Shown here: piece by piece, positions 58,740-64,000 of the stretch
How positions within the stretch are numbered: position 1 is the stretch's first letter
How the letters are laid out: every line of letters begins with the position of its first letter
Source of the DNA: Massilia rubra
GTDB lineage: Bacteria; Pseudomonadota; Gammaproteobacteria; Burkholderiales; Burkholderiaceae_D
Reading direction: 5' to 3'
Assembly: GCF_011682065.1 (NCBI RefSeq)
Contig: NZ_VUYU01000008.1
Span: 284,019-348,018, forward strand
DNA: 64,000 nt
Notes under the pieces: model-generated
Told to the model about the DNA's origin: nothing
Seen by the model: only the letters and a program-made list of their open reading frames with translations
The model's database searches: none
Program-made: the position numbers and the translations under genes

Positions 58740-60332
58740 ATGACCGACCCTTCAGATGCATCGGACGATAACTGGCTGCTCGACGAAGACGACGAGTCCG
58801 GCGGCGACGCCAACACCGCCCCGATCGACCAGCGCCTGTGGCGCGTGCTGATCGTCGACGATGATGTCGATGTGCACGCGGTCACCCGGCTGGCGCTGCG
58901 CAATGTGGCGTTCAAGGGGCGCGAGCTCGAACTGTTTTCCGCCTACAGCGGGGCCGAGGGCTTCCGCATCCTGCGCGACACGCCCGACATCGCGCTGGTC
59001 TTGCTCGACGTGGTCATGGAAACCGATGACGCCGGCCTGATCCTGGCGCGCCGCATCCGCGAGGAACTGAACAACCAGCTCGTGCGCGTGGTGTTGCGCA
59101 CCGGCCAGCCGGGCCAGGCGCCCGAGCAGCGCGTGATCATCGAATACGATATCAACGACTACAAGGCCAAGACCGAGCTGACCACGCAGAAGCTGTTTAC
59201 CACCGTCATCTCGGCCCTGCGCGCCTACGAGAGCCTGATGATGCTCGAACGCAGCCGCATCGGTCTCGGCAAGATCCTGGCCGGCGCCACCAACCTGTAC
59301 CAGATCCATTCCCTGCGCGAATTCGCCTCGGGCGTGTTGAACCAGGTCAGCGCGATCCTCGACGTGGGCGCCGACGGCGTGCTGTGCGTGATGTCGGCCG
59401 TCACCGGCGGGCCGACCGTGGTGGCCGCCACCGGCCACTACACGGCGCTGGCCGACAGCGAGGCGCTGCCGGCCGACCATCCCTTGATGCCGGCGATCGC
59501 CAAGGCCTTCCGCGAAAAGCAGAGCCAGTTCGAGCATCCGGCCAACGTGCTCTACATCCACACCCAGGAAGAGCGCCAGCTGTGCATTTCGGTCACGCCG
59601 CCGTGGCCGCTGGCGCCGATCCAGCGCGACCTGCTGGAAGTATTTTGCCAGCGCATCGCGGCCGCCTTCGACAATCTGTACATGTTCGGCCAATTGCGCC
59701 GCGCCCAGGAAGCGACCGTGGTGGCCCTGGCCGACCTGGCCGAATTCCGCGACCACGGCACCGGCGGCCATGTGCGGCGGGTCCAGGACTTGTCGTCGCG
59801 CATCGCGCAGCGCATGAAGCAGCGCGGCGTGGACGATCCGGGCCTGAGCCCGCAATTGCTGGAAATGATCGGCCTGGCCAGCATCCTGCACGACGTGGGC
59901 AAGGTCTCCACGCCCGACCAGGTGCTGCTCAAACCGGCCGCGCACACGCCCGAGGAGCGGCGCGTGATGCAAACCCACGCCCAGATCGGCCGTTCGATCC
60001 TGGAGCGCGCCGCCAGCATGGTCGACGGCGTGAGCTACCTGACCTACGGCGCCCAGATCGCCGGCGCCCATCACGAGCATTTTGACGGCGGCGGCTATCC
60101 CGAGGGCCTGAGCGGGCGCGACATTCCACTGTCGGCGCGCATCGTGGCCGTGGTCGACGTGTTCGACGCGCTGCTGCACCGGCGCCCGTACAAGGAACCG
60201 TGGCCGTATCCGGACGTGGTGACCTACATCGCCGAGCGCAGCGGAACCCAGTTCGATCCCGAGGTGGTGGCCGCCCTGCTCGAAATCATCGAAACCAGCC
60301 CGCCCATGCTGGTCGACATCGAGGACGATTGA
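58740..60332 (+). CDS. Response regulator with DUF3369 and HD-GYP c-di-GMP phosphodiesterase
   Basis: 530 aa. Order: acidic tail (1-30), receiver domain (about 34-155) with VDDDVD and phosphoacceptor Asp in LVLLDVVMETD, a GAF-like DUF3369 region (about 180-320), and an HD-GYP domain (about 325-515). The HD-GYP signature is complete: HVRRVQDLS, LHDVGK, HHEHFDGGGYPEG, VVDVFDAL. It should hydrolyse c-di-GMP when its receiver is phosphorylated. No dedicated kinase is adjacent. It is the natural counterpart of the GGDEF protein at 23299. Confidence 0.94.
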   Translation: MTDPSDASDDNWLLDEDDESGGDANTAPIDQRLWRVLIVDDDVDVHAVTRLALRNVAFKGRELELFSAYSGAEGFRILRDTPDIALVLLDVVMETDDAGLILARRIREELNNQLVRVVLRTGQPGQAPEQRVIIEYDINDYKAKTELTTQKLFTTVISALRAYESLMMLERSRIGLGKILAGATNLYQIHSLREFASGVLNQVSAILDVGADGVLCVMSAVTGGPTVVAATGHYTALADSEALPADHPLMPAIAKAFREKQSQFEHPANVLYIHTQEERQLCISVTPPWPLAPIQRDLLEVFCQRIAAAFDNLYMFGQLRRAQEATVVALADLAEFRDHGTGGHVRRVQDLSSRIAQRMKQRGVDDPGLSPQLLEMIGLASILHDVGKVSTPDQVLLKPAAHTPEERRVMQTHAQIGRSILERAASMVDGVSYLTYGAQIAGAHHEHFDGGGYPEGLSGRDIPLSARIVAVVDVFDALLHRRPYKEPWPYPDVVTYIAERSGTQFDPEVVAALLEIIETSPPMLVDIEDD

Positions 60333-60455
60333 GCCCGTCGCCACATCGCGGGGCGGGTGTCGTATTCCTGCATCGGCTTCGCCGTTCCGCACGGCGGAAT
60401 TCAACTATTTCGTTCCCCTGCCGTAATATAGTAAAACCAGTGTGCCGACTTACTG

Positions 60456-60613
60456 AGAGCCTATGTCGGTAGCCCGGAGTCGCAGCTGGCGCGCCTGGCA
60501 GGCGGGGGCGGCGTTGCTCGTCGTTGCATGGCTAGCCATGCGGCCTCCTCGCGCCTTGCCCGCGCCCGCCATGCATCGCCCCCTGCTTCCCCCGGCCTAC
60601 CGACATAGGCTCT
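60456..60613. repeat. 158-bp concentric palindrome
   Basis: Perfect 17-bp outer arms AGAGCCTATGTCGGTAG (60456-60472) and its complement (60597-60613). A perfect 16-bp central palindrome GCATGGCTAGCCATGC (60526-60541) shares the same centre, with G/C-rich imperfect pairing between. Occupies most of the gap between the HD-GYP and REC-TPR genes; no ORF. Different sequence family from the other palindromes. Confidence 0.85.
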
Positions 60614-60657
60614 TAGCGGACCCATGGACCGCCACAAGCTGATCGGAAAAACAAGAG

Positions 60658-62298
60658 ATGAACGAACTCGAGGGATTGACCGCGTTGATTGTGGAGCCGC
60701 ACGCGGGCATGCGCGCCAGCATTCACAACATGTTGACCCTGTGCGGCCTGAGCAAGATCGAGCATGCCGCCAGTTCCAACGCCGCCATCAAGCACCTGGG
60801 CCTGAAATCGTTCGACGTGGTGCTGTGCGAATACGACCTCGACGGCGGCCAGGATGGCCAGCAGTTGCTGGAAGACTTGCGCCACCATAAGCTGATGACC
60901 ATGACGACCATGTTCATCATGGTCACCGCCGAAGGCAATTACAGCAAGGTGGTCAGCGCGGCCGAACTGGCGCCCACCGATTACATCCTCAAGCCGTTCA
61001 CGGCCGACCTGTTGTTAGAGCGCATCGGGCGCGCGCTCGACAAGCGCAATGTGTTCATGCCCGTGTATCAATTGATGGAGGAGGGCAACCAGCGCGAAGC
61101 GATCGACGCCTGCGTCGGCGGCATGCGCCTGCACCCGCGCTACGCGGTCGATTTCCTGCGCCTGCGCGCCGAGCTGCACCTGTTCCTGGGCGAGCCGGAG
61201 CTGGCCGAACCGATCTACCAGCAACTGTTCGACGCCAAGGCCATCGCCTGGGCCAGGCTGGGCCTGGCCAAGACCCTGTTCCTGCGCGAGCGCTTCGACG
61301 AGGCCAGGGACATCCTGACCTCGCTGGTCGAGAGCAACAAGAAATTCGTCGACGCCTACGACTGGCTAGCGCGCACGCACGCGGCCATCGGCGAGCTGGA
61401 CAAGTCGCAAGCGGTCCTCTCCGACGCGGTGGCGGTCTCGCCGCACGCGGTGCGGCGCCTGCGCAAGCTCGGGGAAGTGGCGCTCGAAACGGGCGACACC
61501 GACACCGCCGAAAAAGTGCTCAAGCAAGTGGTGAGCAAGGCCAAGTATTCGACCTTCCGCGATCCGGAAGACCACCTCAAGCTGGTGCAGACCCTGGTGA
61601 AGAAGGGCGACCCGGTGCAGGCGGCGGCCGTGATCCGCGACCTCGACAAGTCGATGGGAGGGCAAAAGAACACGGCCGTGTGCAGCGCCATTTCGTCGGC
61701 CATGGTGCATGAGTACACCGGCAACGATGTGCGCCTGGAAGAGTCGCTCAGCGCCGCGCTGACGGCGTGCCGCCTGACCAGCGGGCTCTCGCCCGAGGTC
61801 AAGATGGAGCTGGCGCGCAACTGTTTGCAAAACAATATGGAAGACGGCGCGGCCGAGGTCATGAGCGAGGTGATGCGCAACGCCGCCAACGGCGCCGTCA
61901 TGGCCAAGGCGATGGCGGTGTTCGAGCATGCCGGGCGCACCGACCTGGCCCTGTCGGTGGCGCACGACAGCCGCCAGGCCGTGGTCGACCTGGTGGCGGC
62001 CGGCGCGGCCAAGGCCAACGAGGGCGACTACCGCGGCTCGGTCGAGCTGATGTTGGAAGCCGTCGGCAAGCTGCCCGACAACCCGCAAGTGGTCTTCAAT
62101 GCCGCCGTCGCCGTGCTCAAGTGCCTGGAAAACGTCGGCTGGGACGCGCAGCTGGCCCAGGATGCGCTGGGGCTGATCGACAATGTGCGCCGGCTCGACC
62201 CGGTCAACCCCAAATTGCCGGCCCTGGCCGGCCTGCATCAGCAGATCCTGACCAAATACGACAAAGGCGCGCGCAGGAAAGCCGGCGCGCCCGCTTGA
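60658..62298 (+). CDS. Receiver-TPR protein with Glu at the phosphoacceptor position
   Basis: 546 aa. Receiver domain (about 7-130) with conserved Lys113 (YILKPF) and T89 (MVTAE), but the acid pair is reduced to IVEPH and the acceptor strand reads VVLCEYDLDGG: Glu58 stands where related proteins have the phosphorylated Asp (CDYxLG). The remainder is TPR-like helices (about 140-535) such as AIAWARLGLAKTLFLRERFDEARDILTSLVE. No output enzyme. Likely a constitutively on, or phosphorylation-independent, protein scaffold (inference). Followed by the HDOD gene at 23 bases. Confidence 0.9.
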   Translation: MNELEGLTALIVEPHAGMRASIHNMLTLCGLSKIEHAASSNAAIKHLGLKSFDVVLCEYDLDGGQDGQQLLEDLRHHKLMTMTTMFIMVTAEGNYSKVVSAAELAPTDYILKPFTADLLLERIGRALDKRNVFMPVYQLMEEGNQREAIDACVGGMRLHPRYAVDFLRLRAELHLFLGEPELAEPIYQQLFDAKAIAWARLGLAKTLFLRERFDEARDILTSLVESNKKFVDAYDWLARTHAAIGELDKSQAVLSDAVAVSPHAVRRLRKLGEVALETGDTDTAEKVLKQVVSKAKYSTFRDPEDHLKLVQTLVKKGDPVQAAAVIRDLDKSMGGQKNTAVCSAISSAMVHEYTGNDVRLEESLSAALTACRLTSGLSPEVKMELARNCLQNNMEDGAAEVMSEVMRNAANGAVMAKAMAVFEHAGRTDLALSVAHDSRQAVVDLVAAGAAKANEGDYRGSVELMLEAVGKLPDNPQVVFNAAVAVLKCLENVGWDAQLAQDALGLIDNVRRLDPVNPKLPALAGLHQQILTKYDKGARRKAGAPA

Positions 62299-62321
62299 TT
62301 GTCGCCTCACTTCGATTGCCC

Positions 62322-63878
62322 ATGTCCAGCGTTTCTCCTCCTCCGGCTTCACCCGCTTATTCCGACGGCGACACGCGCCGCGTGCGCGCCTCCCTGATCC
62401 ACAAGGTCTGCGGCGACGAAGACATGTTCGCCCTGGGCGCCTCGGTGGCGCGGGTGGTCGAGATGGCCTCGTCCGAGGACGAGGGCACGCACGACCTGGC
62501 CTATTACGTGCTGTCGGACGTGGCCCTGACCCAGCGCATCCTGCGCTTGTCCAACACGCCGACCTACCGCACCAAGTCCGGCACCACCGTCACCACGATT
62601 TCGCGCGCCATCTCGCTGCTCGGCTTCGATAATGTGCGCACCACCGCGCTGGCCATGCTGCTGGTGGACGCCTTGTCCAACAGCGCGCACGCCACCAGCG
62701 TGCGCATCGAGCTCGAAGCGGCCCTGTGCGCCAGCCTGGTGGGCCGCGAAATGGCGCGCCACAGCTTTTACCAGGGCGCCGAGGAAGCCTCGATCGGGGC
62801 CTTGTTCAAGAACCTGGGCCCGCTGCTGGTGGCTTCGCACGAGCACGACCGCTATCGCGAGATCAACGCCCTGGTCAAGGGCGGCACCCACAGCGTGGGC
62901 CAGGCCTCGCAGATGATCCTGGGATCGAGTTACGACGCGCTGTCGCAGGCGGTGATGGCGGAGTGGAAAATTCCGGACGTCATCGTCCGCTCGCTCAGTC
63001 CCTTGCAGGCGGGCGCGCAGAAGGTGGCGATCAACCGCGGCGAGTGGATGCGCCAGGTAGCGTCGTTCTCGATGGAGGTGTCGCGCCTGCTGGGGCGTTC
63101 GGCCAGTCCGTCCGAGAGCAAGGAGTTCCAGGCCTTGCAGCTGCGCTATGGCGTGGCGCTGAACCTGACCGCCGACCAGATGAAGGGCTTGTTCGAGACG
63201 GTCCAGAGCGAGATGACGGCGCTGCTGCGCAGCATGAACATGGAGCCGCAGCCGCGCGACGAGGAAACGCTCGACACCGGCGGCTTGCCGAATGTGCTGC
63301 TGCTGGCGACCATGGACGCGGGCGAGGACGGGGAGGGCAAGGCCCATCCGAGCGGCAAGCCGCACAATGCGCGCGAGTTGCTGCTGGCCGGGGTGCAGGA
63401 TGTGACGCAGATGCGCGCCGGCGGCGACGCCAGGGTCAACGATGTCATCCTGGCGGTGCTGGAGACGGTGTACAGGAGCATGGGATTCCGTTTTGCCACG
63501 GTGTGCCTGAAAGACGCGCGCAGCGGGCAGTACCGGGCGCGGGTGGCGTTCGGGGAGGATCATGCGCGTTTGCAGGCGGGGTTTGCCTTTCCGATGGGCG
63601 CGGCGCGCGATTTGTTCCATCTGGCCATGGAGAATGATGCCGATTTGATGATCGCGGACGCCGCCAGCCCCAAGATCCGCGATTTGCTGCCGGCCTGGCA
63701 CCGCGCCCTGCTGCCGGACGCCAGGAGCTTCATCGTGCTGCCGTTGGTGGTGAGTAAGGTGCAGGTGGGCTTGTTTTACGCCGACCGCGCCGTGGTGGCG
63801 CCGGAGGGCGTGCCGCCGGACGAGACGTCGCTGATCAAGGCCCTGAAAGGGCAGGTGCTGCTGGCGCTGGCGCCGTAG
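62322..63878 (+). CDS. HDOD domain protein with C-terminal GAF-like domain
   Basis: 518 aa from ATG 62322. HDOD domain at about 30-230 (SDVALTQRILRLSNTPTYR, TTISRAISLLGFDNVRTTALAMLL, GALFKNLGPLLVAS), a helical linker, then a GAF-like domain at about 370-515 (VNDVILAVLETVYRSMGFRFATVCLKD, FIVLPLVVSKVQVGLFYADRA). HDOD domains lack consistent catalytic HD residues and usually act as signalling scaffolds. Operon partner of the REC-TPR gene. It ends 120 bases before the window end. Confidence 0.92.
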   Translation: MSSVSPPPASPAYSDGDTRRVRASLIHKVCGDEDMFALGASVARVVEMASSEDEGTHDLAYYVLSDVALTQRILRLSNTPTYRTKSGTTVTTISRAISLLGFDNVRTTALAMLLVDALSNSAHATSVRIELEAALCASLVGREMARHSFYQGAEEASIGALFKNLGPLLVASHEHDRYREINALVKGGTHSVGQASQMILGSSYDALSQAVMAEWKIPDVIVRSLSPLQAGAQKVAINRGEWMRQVASFSMEVSRLLGRSASPSESKEFQALQLRYGVALNLTADQMKGLFETVQSEMTALLRSMNMEPQPRDEETLDTGGLPNVLLLATMDAGEDGEGKAHPSGKPHNARELLLAGVQDVTQMRAGGDARVNDVILAVLETVYRSMGFRFATVCLKDARSGQYRARVAFGEDHARLQAGFAFPMGAARDLFHLAMENDADLMIADAASPKIRDLLPAWHRALLPDARSFIVLPLVVSKVQVGLFYADRAVVAPEGVPPDETSLIKALKGQVLLALAP

Positions 63879-63939
63879 TGCCGTCGCTGCCGTAGCTACC
63901 GTTGGCAGGTGCCTCCGGCCGCGAACCCTAGAGTCGTGG

Positions 63940-63970
63940 CCCCCCCCCCCCCCGGGGGGCCCCCCCCCCC
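63940..63970. other. C/G homopolymer run at the end of the window
   Basis: 14 C, 6 G, 11 C in succession, followed by more C-rich low-complexity sequence. Unlike anything else here; probably a sequencing or assembly artefact at a contig end. Confidence 0.7.
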
Positions 63971-64000
63971 GCGAGCGGAGGGGCAAGGGGCCCACCCCCG

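Overview
The window reads as a chromosomal segment of a high-GC betaproteobacterium of the Oxalobacteraceae (Massilia/Telluria/Janthinobacterium type). Evidence: a DksA with the betaproteobacterial one-cysteine C-terminus, several porins of the Burkholderiales OmpC-like family, an SAH riboswitch ahead of ahcY, the metK-ahcY-yvlD-metF order, and the SDR-folB-ttcA order. Most of it is core genome. No rRNA or tRNA gene, complete insertion sequence, prophage or CRISPR array was seen.

Layout. 1-4.3 kb (minus strand): edge-truncated Oxalobacteraceae protein, dksA, CobW-family metallochaperone, xerC, DUF484. 4.4-9.2 kb: two porins and a Sel1-repeat protein that appear to split the usual dapF-DUF484-xerC block. 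9.2-11.8 kb (minus): dapF and two lipid A acyltransferases. 12-17.2 kb: the activated-methyl and one-carbon genes metK, ahcY (with SAH riboswitch), yvlD, metF, and 5-formyl-THF cyclo-ligase, interspersed with REP-type palindromes. 17.3-24.8 kb (plus): slt, an NDUFA9-like protein, a GST, cca, a di-haem peroxidase and a GGDEF cyclase coupled to it by an overlapping start. 24.9-31.7 kb: hypothetical protein, GNAT, and an Lrp regulator divergent from hppD plus a fused indolepyruvate:ferredoxin oxidoreductase (aryl-pyruvate catabolism). 31.8-40.2 kb: DUF3224, MAPEG, a very large M48 peptidase, an M14 carboxypeptidase and a YjjJ/HipA-like kinase. 40.3-42.4 kb: ttcA, folB and a pteridine-reductase-like SDR.

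42.5-52.2 kb is a sugar island. A maltoporin, solute-binding protein, two permeases and an ATPase are transcribed leftward. Divergently, a second solute-binding protein paralogue is followed by an OmpR-type response regulator and a histidine kinase. The layout suggests a three-part periplasmic sugar sensor (binding protein, kinase, regulator) controlling the adjacent transporter. I consider this the most interesting system in the window.

52.2-57.9 kb holds a COG1565 methyltransferase, a DnaJ-domain membrane protein and a scrambled accessory patch: two LprI-like proteins, an orphan antitoxin with a nonsense-mutated ParE/RelE-like toxin remnant, a TPR-HAD gene pair that seems to have been duplicated and then decayed reciprocally, and a SUKH-like protein. 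58-63.9 kb is a signalling cluster: CheW, REC-DUF3369-HD-GYP, a REC-TPR protein whose phosphoacceptor Asp is Glu, and an HDOD-GAF protein. The last ~60 bases are C/G homopolymers that look like a contig-end artefact.

At least six intergenic palindromic elements of several families (9.17, 13.25-13.44, 15.06-15.22, 16.47-16.58, 32.27-32.36 and 60.46-60.61 kb) punctuate the core genes.
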